Assembly: GCA_012845835.1 (NCBI GenBank)
Contig: JABAKD010000026.1
Location: forward strand, 11,098,334-11,162,333
DNA: 64,000 nucleotides
Source of the DNA: Undaria pinnatifida
Taxonomy: Eukaryota > Sar > Phaeophyceae > Laminariales > Alariaceae
Direction: 5' to 3'
Shown here: positions 23,390 through 33,820 of the stretch, one piece after another
How positions within the stretch are numbered: position 1 is the stretch's first letter
How the letters are laid out: each line of letters opens with the position of its first letter
The notes under the pieces: model-generated
What the model was told of the DNA's origin: nothing
Database searches by the model: none
Seen by the model: only the letters and a program-made list of their open reading frames with translations
Position numbers and translations under genes: made by a program

Positions 23390-24075
23390 TGTTAGTGGGG
23401 CATTAGTTCGTTTGACCAATTGCAAAATGTCAACCAATAGCTTACCCAAACTAAGCCTTATAACACTTTCCCCCTGAAGCGGCGGGATAGCAGGTCGGCC
23501 GGATATACGGGCAGACCTGTCAACATCAAAGCGGTTTCATTTCCTGGGTATACCGGGGAGATAGTTTTTTCAAGTTCGACATGTATGTGCAAAATCTGAA
23601 AATGTTTATTATGGTGGATGTGGGATTCAAACCCACGACCCAAAAAACGCATATGGTTTGTCGACGACGCCATTTGTGACGGTATTAGTGGGGTATTTAG
23701 TCTAGTCTGTTTGACCACTTGAAAAAGGTTAACCAATAGCTTACCCAAACTAAGCCCAATAACACTCTTCCCCCCTGGAACGGCGGGATATCAGGTCGGC
23801 CGGATATACCGGCATGCCTGTCAATATCGAAGCGGTTTCATTTCCTGGGGATGCCAGGGAGATTATTAGTATTTTTCATGTTCGACATGGGGAAAGTCTG
23901 GAAAGGTTTATTATTGTGGATGGCGGGATTTGAACCCGCGACCCAAAAAACCATGGTCTGTCGACGACGCCGTTTATTAAGGTATTAGTGGGGTATTAAT
24001 CCGCTTGACCACTTGCAAAAGGTTAACCAATAGCTTAGTCTTCGTCTACCCAAACTAAGCCTTATAACATAAAGC
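23390..24075 (-). repeat. About 2.3 tandem copies of a 300-bp tRNA-like unit
   Basis: On the minus strand each unit has an A-box-like tggtcaagcggatt, a long middle section and a perfect T-arm: gtgggtttgaatcccac at about 23,625 and cgcgggttcaaatcccgcc at about 23,925. It then runs into a unique body. Units start near 23,390 and 23,685, and a partial one near 23,980. The A-box/B-box spacing would suit a class II (long variable arm) tRNA, but the 5' acceptor strand does not pair with the 3' end. This is therefore a tRNA-derived repeat amplified in tandem. Confidence 0.55.
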
Positions 24076-25291
24076 ATGCAAGCAAAGGCGGCGCCGACGC
24101 CCTCGTGCCCTTGAATCGCAAACGCCAAAGACGTGCGAGAGCAAGTGGCATAATCACTTCCAATATTTCCACCTGCCAAAGTGCCAGTTTTTCCGGGGGT
24201 GAGTTTTTGGACTTTTCCCGCAATTTCGGGTAATAGCGAAACTTTCAGTAAAAATGGAAGTAATGCTGCCGTAGCTTCGTTAGGAACGACCCTAAGGGGG
24301 GGGGGGGGGTGTAGACTAATTGGGGGCGAGTGTACCCTGGGCGGCGTGTCAGTCGCGTATGATTTTTGGAAGAGGATGTGCGGAGCGGGCGCAGGATGCC
24401 GGCGGTGGGGGTATATACACCCCCTCCTACCCCCCTCGCGTTTTTACCGCTCCGCGCGAAGAGAGATTTTAATACGAGCAAATTTCGGGAATCGGGGACC
24501 AAACGAGCGGGTTATTTTTAGCCGCACATTTATTTTAAGTATGTTTTTGACGCATACCAGGTGCCTGGTATCTGTTTTTGCAAAACGGCCTCCGGCGGCT
24601 GCGCGCACCATGAGCGGGACACCTATTTCACGCCCTCTCCTATGAGAATGCCCCTACAGCGCCACCAGTTAGTTGCCAGGTGTGTCAACAGCTGTGGGGT
24701 TGTTTCGACATATACCCAACTTTGCAAGCGACACAAGCACCAGATGTAGTCTAACGGTCGCGCGTTTCTTTGCCCCTTGTGAAGGATGTACAGCAAGTGT
24801 TGTTCTTTTAAGATGCACCGCGTTTTTTATCAGATTTCATTATCAGCCCCTGTAGAAAACATGCCTCAAAAACAAATTGAAACCAATCAAAACCAATGGA
24901 GAAACGGGTTCTTACGAGACGACGCTGGCCAGAGCTTTTGAGATGTCGAAGAACCCCGCCAAAACGGATCGAACGTGACACGTCGTCGAGAGGGGGTGCT
25001 GACGGGAGCATACTTGTGGAGGTGAGCACGTTGTTAGGTGATGTTATTGACAGGACAGCAGTTAATCAGTGGCCAGCTTAGAGCTTTGTTGTGTAGTCTA
25101 CAAACCACGCACAAGTACTCGTAGATAGGTACGATACTGCAACACAACAAGCAGCAAGCAAGACGTCGTAACACGTGACCATTCTCGCGCTTTGAGATGC
25201 TTTGCGCATCGATGGCGCCAAGCAACCTATGCTAGGTACAGGCAGCAGGCAGGTACAATACACATGTTAAGCGAGCCGAGGCTGTACCTAT

Positions 25292-26143
25292 GGCGGGTTC
25301 CGAGGTAAAGCCGGATATTTTTCACGAGATTTCAGAACGCGGCAACCACGAGGATTTGAGCTCTGAAAAATTGCACAAACTTCCGCTAGGTTATGGGGAT
25401 TACGAAGATATACTTTTTTTTCGATTTGGCCCTCGTGATGGTAAGTTACTCGCGAATAATTGGCTAAAATTGAGGTAAAATAGCGTCCGCGGGCACCCCG
25501 AGAAAATTTCAAACGCCTCCGAATCTTATAAAATTTTCAGGTTATGGTAATTTTGGGGTGTAGATCACGAACCCGTCGTTAGATTTTTGATCGGGATCGA
25601 TTTGACCTTGATACAGCTGCGCAAAGATACGTGCAAAAAGAGGGCATAACCTGGGATTTACTAGGGATTAGACTGAAAAACTCCCACCCGTGGAAAACGA
25701 TCCACACGTTGATTAGAGCTCTGTGAAACTTCTATTTGAGGTGATTTTAGGGTGGGGAACACGAAGATATCAATGGATTGTCCTAGTTATGCTTTTGGAA
25801 TCGACTTACGGCTGCCCAAAAGCTGACCTTAGTTGAGCAATTTCAAATTTCCTGGGATTTTTTATTCTCGGTTCCGGGCTCGAGTTTTTGTCTGAACAAC
25901 TTTCTGAGTGGCTCTACCCCCCCTATTTCGACCAAGCGGAAGCGATTGCCGCCGAGTCCGAGAAAAAAAAAGTTCGGCAATGCGGAGAAGAAAAAAAAAA
26001 TATCCGGAGGGCAACTTTTTTTTTTTGGGACATTTTTTTTAACATCGTATTTGGCCGTTTAAAAGCGAACCACGAAGTCGATTTTTTTTTTTTTTCTTAT
26101 TCCGAGCTCGGAAGAGCAGTCCGGCCTTAGGTCGGAACCCGCC
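25292..26143. mobile_element. 852-bp DNA transposon with terminal inverted repeats, left arm only
   Basis: The ends read GGCGGGTTCCGAGGTAAAGC and, reverse-complemented, GGCGGGTTCCGACCTAAGGC. The direct repeat ctat (extendable to cctatg) lies on both sides. The right arm at 37,443-37,460 has the uninterrupted site with a single tatg, giving a natural empty-site control. The interior is AT-rich with poly-A and poly-T runs and no transposase, so it is non-autonomous. I cannot assign the superfamily. Confidence 0.8.
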
Positions 26144-26620
26144 CTATGCCAGACTGCAGATGCGACGCTTGCACACACGATCTATACACATTGTACAGCA
26201 GAACACTCGTTCGTTCGTAATTTTTTTTTCCTCCGCACTTTCATGTCCTATACTATTTCCAAATAGTTTGTCAAAGTAGGAAGAAGACGCAAGGAGGTGA
26301 GATGGTCTTGCTCGGAAGATGAGACGTCGTAACACTGACCATTCTCTGTCTCGCGATTTGATATGCTCTGCGCATCGATGGCGCGGTGCAACCTTTGCTA
26401 GGTACAGTTATAATACCCATGTCAAGCGAGCCAAGGCTGAACCTATGCCAGACTGCAGATGCGACGCTTGCACACACGATCTATACACATTGTACAGCAG
26501 AACACTCGTTCGCACGTATTTTTTTTTCTCCGATCTTTCATACCTATACTATTTCCAAGTATTTTGTCAAAGTAGGACAGGAAGGAAGACGTATCTTCCG
26601 AACAAGGCGTCGTATCACAT
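26144..26620. repeat. Tandem 305-bp subterminal repeats of the left arm
   Basis: The phrase gccagactgcagatgcgacg...agcagaacactcgttcg occurs at 26,147 and 26,450. The preceding phrase cgcatcgatggcg...agcgagcc occurs at 25,208 and 26,371. With the 852-bp transposon removed, this makes two and a half units of about 305 bp. The right arm has the same array at 37,000-37,560. Confidence 0.6.
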
Positions 26621-27392
26621 CACCTTGAAACTACTACAAACTGCAAACACACAAACGCGACGACGCCAGCATTGGTGTCTTCCTCGCTGTTTACGTCCGC
26701 CCTACCCCTTCAATCACAATGAATGCAGCTCAAAGATGAACGCAGCTTTTTCTGCCTGGAGGACGAGGACTCAAAGAGGCCTGCTCTTTGGCGTCAGGCT
26801 TTGTTACTGTAGAAATCTGTGTGTTTTGCAGTACACATGGTATGGCGTAGAAGTCGGTGTGTTTTCCAACCTGTAACGCGGTAGGTGTACTCTACAGGCA
26901 AACGTAGCCTAGTGGGACTCCGTGTGACATCAATGACTACTGTAACACTTTAATTTGGAGGGCCTTTTCGACACACGGCGCGCAATAGCGTCGTGGTTTC
27001 AAGCGTGTGTTGCGCTAACCGGCGAGGGTGCGCGGTGTTCGTCGCGACTGCCGGGAGATAATTTATTTTGGAGATGATATGCTGATGCATAAACAAAACT
27101 AACAGCGGTGCCGATGCCAACAGCGGCATGGGGCGTTGTGTGGCTCGTATATTCTTCCTATAAATATATCCATACTCTGTACTGTCGTCTATTCGCCTCA
27201 TCGGCGAGCAGGGATGGAAACTGACATAAATTAATACCCAGCCCTTCAGGATTTATCACCGCAACCGAGGGACGTCGCTATCATGCGCCGAACATCGATT
27301 ATTATTACGTGCATGCTAACCCTGACCCCTACACCAAGCAAACGCCAACGGTTGCTTTGTCCCCTGCATTCCAAACGCCCCAATGCACCAGT

Positions 27393-30051
27393 CTAAACCG
27401 CGAAAAAAAAAGACTGCACAGTAGGTGTCCCATCAGCACAACTCCGGCGCCAAACAAACCACGCCTCCGGTGAATTGCACGGCCTCCCGCGGTACGTTGC
27501 CCGCGGGAGTGCAACAACCGCACTAGGCGGATTTTCCTTGAACCAGTTACCGCGCGCCTTTGTGGGTTCGAGGAATGTCAGCCTCAGCTTGAATGCCACT
27601 CCTACCCGCGCAATCCGCCAAGCAATACTCAAAATTTCGAAGGCGTTCTTGTACGGGGGGCTAGTAACTATCCAGTCTACAAGGCTTGATTCGTCGGTGA
27701 AGGCCTTGAAGCACGCCTCTGAGGATGCGTCGTAGTGCGTGTCCGCCTGCAAACTGGACGAAGCGAGGCACGCGCACATTTGGGGGGGTTGGGGGGCGGG
27801 GGGGGGGGGGCGGGGGTTTGTTAACCGGTATGCACACAAGTCACAGACTCCACAATCAGCCGCCGTTTTGAAGCATTGCCCACAATTCATGTACACAACA
27901 AGTGGCCCAAAATCCAAACGAGTTTTGTACCACGGACTGGGGTATTTCCAATATTATGACTCTGTAAAGCGAGTTTCTAGTTTACGGTGGCGCCCGAAAA
28001 GTAGGGACCAAGGAGCTCTACGACACGCGCGGAGCATTGCGGTACTCGTACTGCTGTACACTCATCCTGGACGCTTGTTAAGATCGCACACATTGTTTGT
28101 TTGGCGCATGGGCCCCAAAATGGTTAAGGGGTGTTACCTTTGTTAAAACTAGTGGTACGACCGCTGCTTACGCCAGCGGGGCCTGTACGGCAACGGCCCA
28201 CCCACCCACATACACCCATAGACCCACACACCCACCCCACACAACCACCCACCCACTCATTCAACCACACACGCACTCACCAACAACCCACCCATCCACC
28301 CACCCACAATAATACGTACAGAGAAGGAAGAAAAAAAAACAGGCGCCTCTTCTTTCAACGGGGACATCGAGGGCTGCCGTGCGGGGTGGGCTTGGAACGG
28401 CTGTGGTGCCGGCTGGGGTCCGGTGGCGGTCGGGAGAAGCCGGTTTCCCGCAGGGTATAATAAAAAGCAATACACTGTGAAGATCCAAAAACACGTCACG
28501 ACGCTATCGTATTATATTATAAGGATGTTTGCAAGTGTAATGTAATATAGAACAAAAACGTCATCTGAGAGATCAAGGATTTGCACACATCGGACAGATC
28601 AGATCCCCATTCATGATCTGTGCCGTTCAGGGTAGACAGATCTCTGGTATATATGGTCTGCATGGCCTAGATCATGTTGCCGAGCGTGGAGCCGTGTGGT
28701 CTGCATGATCTAGCATATGTTTCCTGGGTTGGATCTGTGTTACGCAGATCCTGCACAACATATCAGAACGACAGATAGATGTTATAGATCATCTGGATCG
28801 TGATCTGTGCGACGTGTGAAGTATTTGGCCAAAATCATTTGTGCAAGCAAAATCCTGTACTGCCTTGCACACACAGCAGAGTTTTCATATATTGGTTGCA
28901 CGTAATAATACTAAATAATAAGGGGGGCGGGGGGGGAGGGGCGGGGGGGGGTACTATTTAATGCTCTTCTGTTTTGATATATTGGTTACATCTGTGTTGC
29001 AGACAGCACGAAAACAACTCTTTTTGGCCAAAACTATACTCAAATCGACAACTGAGAAGCACCTCTACTTCCGTTTTTTTCCTGCTGTAAAAAGGACCAG
29101 TACGTGCGTAAAACTTTTTTTGCAGCTCATACAGCAGCAAAGCTATCCAGCAGCAGCAACCGTCCCTCACCATCGGTTCAAGTCGTTCGTAGTGACGCGC
29201 AGGCCTTGCTCTGTCAGCACCATTGCCACAGCGTCCCCCTTCGCGCCGCAGATGTCAAGCACCTTTCCCGTAACCTCCACCCTCTCCAAAAGAGCTCGCA
29301 CCTGCCGCAATCGAAGCGACGTCGAGCGATATAAGGTTAAGCCAGTGAGAAACGTTGCTATCTGACACATCGGATGTCGGCCTCATGAACAGCTCTGCTG
29401 CACAACACTCGCGTACGTACATACTGGTATCTCATACCATACCCCTTTGTTTTTAGAAGCAACGTACAACATGAGGCAGGGCCGTATAATATGAACAATG
29501 TGTTTATGTTTGCGACACAGCAGTACTTGATCTCAGTGAGTGCGGTCAGTCGCTGCTTGTAAAAACAGCGGAACATATGTGGGCCTGCTCTATGGTCGTA
29601 CAGGCTACACACCACATACGCATGATCATGCGACGTACAGTCTATCAGGTATACATCATGGGGAGCATGCGACGTACAGTCTATCAGGTATGCATCATGG
29701 GGAGCTTCACACCTGAAATGAGGTCGAGGGGTATCGACCAAGAGGGGAGGCTTGACCCGTAGCCATGGTTCCCAACGAACACTTCTCCGCTTTCTGCTGC
29801 TGCGCGATGAACTTCTTGTACATAGAGACTACACAGTCCGTGCGGCAACATGCGCATTCACCAGCCACAAAACGCTTCTCCGTAATGTCGCGAGAGTGCA
29901 CCCATGCGGCTCCAACACTAGCAGTCCTATGCTCCAGCGCCGACCAGCAAGCTCCCCACGTGCCTCCAGCCGACATTCGACCTATCCCGAGCGCCAGGCC
30001 GGCCGCACGCATAGCAGAGCGCAAGCCCTCCTTCCGGATTTGGCTTCCCAT
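27393..30051 (-). CDS. DNA-methyltransferase-like gene, left-arm copy (3 exons, intact)
   Basis: Exons on the minus strand are 30,051-29,713, 29,361-29,171 and 27,753-27,393, giving 296 residues with phases 0 and 2 that join cleanly. Donors are CAG|GTGTGA and TG|GTGAGG; acceptors are gtcag|ATA and tccag|TTT. Exon 1 carries a Cys cluster, CACCRTDC. Exon 2 carries the S-adenosylmethionine loop VLDICGAKGDAVA followed by TNDLN. Exon 3 opens with LQADTHYDA and has the catalytic VTSPPY motif near its residue 32, then an NWFKENPP segment. These mark an amino-methyltransferase acting on DNA adenine-N6 or cytosine-N4. Motif I precedes motif IV. A phage- or transposon-derived enzyme is likely; the target base cannot be told. 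The start is the first ATG of the open exon, and the frame is open further upstream. Confidence 0.7.
28195..28312 (+). repeat. (CCCA/CCAC)n tract in intron 2 of the left methyltransferase copy
   Basis: An imperfect cacccaccca tract is mirrored in the right arm at 35,290-35,412 as gtgggtgggt. Array length is nearly the same in both arms. Confidence 0.7.
29625..29704. repeat. 40-bp tandem duplication private to the left arm
   Basis: The unit catgcgacgtacagtctatc...catgggga is present twice here (with one t/a-type difference) and once in the right arm (33,945-33,985). It accounts for the whole 40-bp length difference between arms over the methyltransferase gene. Confidence 0.75.
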
Positions 30052-30160
30052 GCTGTGCCAGCCCGCAAGCTCCGCGAGACCCCCTCGGCATGTTTTGCTC
30101 AGAAAAACTGGAAAAGTACAGATTTATTCGGTCGATGTTGATCACGAATAAACGAGGATT

Positions 30161-30491
30161 TTCGTGATCAACATCGACCGAATAAATCTGTACTTTTCCA
30201 GTTTTTCTGAGCAAAACATGCCGAGGGGGTCTCGCGGAGCTTGCGGGCTGGCACAGCATGGGAAGCCAAATCCGGAAGGAGGGCTTGCGCTCTGCTATGC
30301 GTGCGGCCGGCCTGGCGCTCGGGATAGGTCGAATGTCGGCTGGAGGCACGTGGGGAGCGGTCCTTGCTGGTCGGCGCTGGAGCAATGGACTGCTAGTGTT
30401 GGAGCCGCATGGGTGCACTCTCGCGACATTACGGAGCAGCGTTTTGTGGCTGGTGAATGCGTATGTTGCCGCACGGACTGTGTGGTCTCTA
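30161..30491 (+). pseudogene. Severed 5' part of the right-arm methyltransferase gene
   Basis: It mirrors left-arm exon 1 from the palindrome centre to the codons for CRTDCVVS. The mirror copy carries an extra ggtcc near 30,362, which shifts the frame. Homology stops at gtctcta (30,491), and the next codon of the gene (ATG TAC AAG) is found at 33,821. The 3.33 kb in between is therefore an insertion into this exon. Confidence 0.75.
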
Positions 30492-30508
30492 CAAGGGCTT
30501 CGCTAGCG

Positions 30509-30536
30509 GGCGGCTGGGCGCCGCCCGCTACGCTTG
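30509..30536. other. GC-rich hairpin, also found at 45,957-45,985
   Basis: The stem gcgggcggc / gccgcccgc is flanked by gcttcgcta and tacgctt. The second site reads cgcgggcggcatccgcccgc with gcgtcgct and tacgg flanks. The shared flanks suggest a small dispersed palindromic repeat. Confidence 0.45.
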
Positions 30537-31046
30537 CGGAAGGAGGAATGGACATTCAGTAGGAAGGCGGAAAAGAAGCACAAATGGCGCAACTGGCGAC
30601 TTGAAAACGCCAAGAGGTCCATATAAAGTACAACGGTACAGGATAGAGACGATTATGATTATGAGTTTGTTATTATCATCCATTCGCCCAGTCCATGATG
30701 GGCACGTCGGGGGACTTGCTTGGCATATCCTTCCACCTTCAGGTAGCACCTGTACACTTATTATTAATAATAGCTCTAAGTCGATCATCAATAATAAATT
30801 ATCGCAGTGCATAAACACCAGGCACGCGCTTGTCAAGGATAGAGACAGGAAAACTACAACTCAAGATGTAAAGGAGCGCAGTGCCAAAAAAAACATGCTG
30901 GAAGCAGGAACTTGAACGCACACACCGCAAACATGTGAAGTACATTTGTATTCCTGAAAGACGAAGAGCACGCATTTAGGCATAGTTCTCAAAAAACGAT
31001 GCTGGTATAATAAACCACAACTTAACGTTCTATAAAGAACGTGCTG

Positions 31047-33525
31047 TCAACATTGCTTCCGAAGGAGCATGCAGGCTTGCTTGGACTCTTCCTCCTCAGC
31101 GGAGGTACCCAGCACCTTGCACTCTTGTTTTTTGTCGATGATCTTGTGGATCTGTCCACAAACGTTGAAGCATGGCGGGAGGACGTCGATAAGTATGTGT
31201 AAAAAAGTATTCGTACTTCTCTCCAGCAGACGTCGTAACCATCCAAATTATTGGAGCTCCTTTCGTTGTTAGTAATTGTTGTGGTATTGTTGTACTTGTG
31301 CTTGGTACTCGGAAAAAGAGCCGCACTTCATAGACTATATCCGCACGCCATCCCCCAGTCTTGAGCAAGAGACATGGATGTCTCGACTCGTGACACACAG
31401 GACGCAAGATAAGAGTAGAACGTACCTCGATGTCGAACGCCCTCGTGGCACCGTGGGAATGGAATGCGGGATGTATATCGAGCAAGTGGTCGCCTGCCTT
31501 CTTCAGGAGGTCACCGACCTTGATGTCGCCGGTGCACTTCGTGTTTATGTCCTCGCCGACTTGGCGGCCCTCGGCGGCTGCTTCGCAGGGCTTCTGCGAA
31601 CGACAACAACGGATGGGAATACCTTGCGTTCAGTGAATGTTCAAAATAGTAAGGCCACGTAGCTGTCGTCGATTTCCAAAGTTTGAAAGGAAGTCGTACA
31701 ATTTAACACTGTTGTAATGAAAGCGGTCGTTTATGGGCAAAGCCCTGCCTGGTACAACAACGTTGCTAACTCCTATGAAACCACCACTGGGACAGGAACG
31801 AACGGGATTCACAGTCGCAACTGGTAAGCGTAAGCCCCGGTATACTGCTATATAAGGCCTACCGGCGGAATACCGACAACGAAGGGCAAGAGACAGTACC
31901 TGCTGTATATATTGTTCGGTACTACTCTATTACTGCTGCTATCAACACTATTACGACCGACGGGTACTGCGATTCCTGAAGAGGTTGCGCACCCTACTTG
32001 TACTCGTTAATACAAAGAGTTTATGTGGTTGTATGAAAAATGAGTAACAGTAGTAGTACACCGCGTCACTACACGAACAACTCGCTAACCCCAATCACGG
32101 GACTGCTCTCCAGCATCACCCAGGTTAACTTCAGCTTCTGTTTACTGCTATATATCAACCTCCAGTGTGTACTGCGACTGGTGCTGAGGTATCATGCTGC
32201 TGTGTTATTTATCACTGCATGGACCATTTTTACAACCCTGGCTGACCCCCGCGATGAGACTTGCCCGTTTTCATTGCGTCTTACATGTATAGATACCACG
32301 TAGTCGTAGTCGTACATCCAAGACGTGTGTTTATATCACAGCACAAAGCGTCACTGCATGGACCACTTGTCCAACCCCCGCTTACCCCGATGACGGGACT
32401 GCCCCGTACTCGTAGTCGTACATACATGAAGTGTGTTTGGCTGTACGTATGAAGAAGAAATCGCATCACACAGCGTCACTGCATAGGTCTACTCGTAGAC
32501 CTGAGTGCTTGTACAATTCCCGCTTATACCCCGATGACGGGACTGCCCCGTACACGTACTCGTACATGCAAAAGTGTGTTTGTACGCATGAAAAAGAAAT
32601 CACAGCACACAACTGCGTAGACAACTAGTACAACATGCTTACCCCGACGACGGGACTGCCCTCCGTGACCACCAAGGCGAACTTGAGTTTGTTCAGGCTA
32701 CGCGTCCCCAAGCACAGCTTCCACACCATGTGGTAGTTCGACCACGCTGGTGTAGCACACACATGCTACAGCAGACGTTGCAGACAGGCACACAAGGTCA
32801 AACAATGTAAATTTCAATGTGCATCATTATTGGAAACAGGATTCGCTTGAGTTCACCAACACCCAAAACCACATACTGGTAGTCTATTGCGCACAACTTG
32901 CAGCACACTCAGCCAACACTCAACGCAGCACTACCGAAAATACAGGGTGTTGACATCTGGTGTCTTACCTATGTCGCACGGCGCTGAACACACTGACAAC
33001 GGGAACAAACTCTCAACATCATCAGTAGTATAGTAGCTGACAGCAAACATCAAATTCCAACAACACGAAGAAATGAAACTCACGTTTCGTCAAGCTCTCA
33101 GCTCCTTCGTTAGGGACGCCGATCGAAGGTGAATCACAGGTGTCCGCGTCACACTAGTCACACACACGAGGGTTGTCGCCGCTTCCCCAGTGCTTCTTGT
33201 TAAGGTTATGAAAAGCTTGGCACGTGGAAGGCTCGTCACTCCTGCAGGTGTCGCAGACAGCGTACTGGGAACTCCTGTTTTTCCTATTTCGTGCGATGAG
33301 GAAGCCGTCACAACCCTTGCTCGGGCACGGCCAATCAGGATTTCCAGAAGAAGCTGAGTCCCGTTCTTGCCCGACCAGCTTCCACACGCCTGATCCTGAA
33401 CCTCCACCACCCCCACTGTTGGCGGAGCCTCCTCCCGCACTAGCCTCGGTCCGCTTCGCAAATTTCAACTTCAAATTGTTATTGCCGATCCGGCAAATTT
33501 CAAATTCAAATTTTTTGCAGCCGTC
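31047..33525 (-). CDS. Unrecognised multi-exon zinc-ribbon-like protein gene
   Basis: Exons inferred on the minus strand are: from about 33,525 to 33,084 (5' limit unknown); a 24-nt micro-exon 32,992-32,969; 32,746-32,643; 32,137-32,090; 31,593-31,426; and 31,220-31,047 with a TGA stop. All introns are GT-AG and the phases (1,1,0,0,0) join in frame. Exon 1 has a Gly/Ser linker, then WPCPSKGCDGFLIA and YAVCDTC, two Cys pairs like a zinc ribbon. Later exons read TKCTGDIKVGDLLKKAGDHL, DVLPPCFNVCGQIHKII and an acidic SAEEEESK tail. An in-frame TAG lies at 33,154-33,156; an alternative phase-1 donor just before it (CCCTC|GTGTGT) would remove it. No family is recognised. Confidence 0.55.
32080..32690. 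repeat. Tandem repeats of about 125 bp overlapping exon ends of the zinc-ribbon-like gene
   Basis: The phrase taccccgatgacgggactgcc recurs at about 32,384, 32,532 and 32,644, with older copies near 32,088 and 32,240. Each is followed by a tcgtacat...gtgtgtttg stretch and cacagcg...cactgcat. On the minus strand the phrase is the exon end GGCAGTCCCGTC(G/A)TCGGG plus its GT donor, so the array repeats one 5' splice site several times. Confidence 0.6.
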
Positions 33526-33820
33526 AACGGCAATTCCCTCTCAACAGCCAGCAATTGGCCAACTTCAAAAGTAAAAGTACAAAAAAGAAGTTGCTGAAAA
33601 AGCAAAATAAAAATATCAGAGAGCAAGCAGTAAAGATCAGAGAATGAGAGCTAAGTAAGAATGAGACTAGGGAAAGCAAGGAAGGCAAGGAACTTCGGGA
33701 CGGTTCTTTTCCCCAGCAACTAATTTTCTTTTCGGCAATTACGGGCTGAGAAGGGCTGAGAGGGGGGAGGATATGCCGAGCGAGACCTCCGAGGGGGTCG
33801 AGGTCTAGGTATTAAAGTTA

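Larger units (their letters stand above)
30492..33820. mobile_element. 3.33-kb insertion in the right arm carrying a multi-exon gene
   Basis: The left arm gives the uninterrupted sequence tctctatgtacaag; here tctcta is followed by foreign DNA that ends at aaagtta before atgtacaag. No clear target duplication longer than one base and no obvious terminal repeats are visible. A GC-rich inverted stretch (30,509-30,536) lies just inside the left edge. The cargo is the minus-strand gene at 31,047-33,525. Confidence 0.65.

Noticed and set aside
28195-28312. CRISPR-like spaced repeats
   Set aside because: A simple (CCCA)n microsatellite with no unique spacers.
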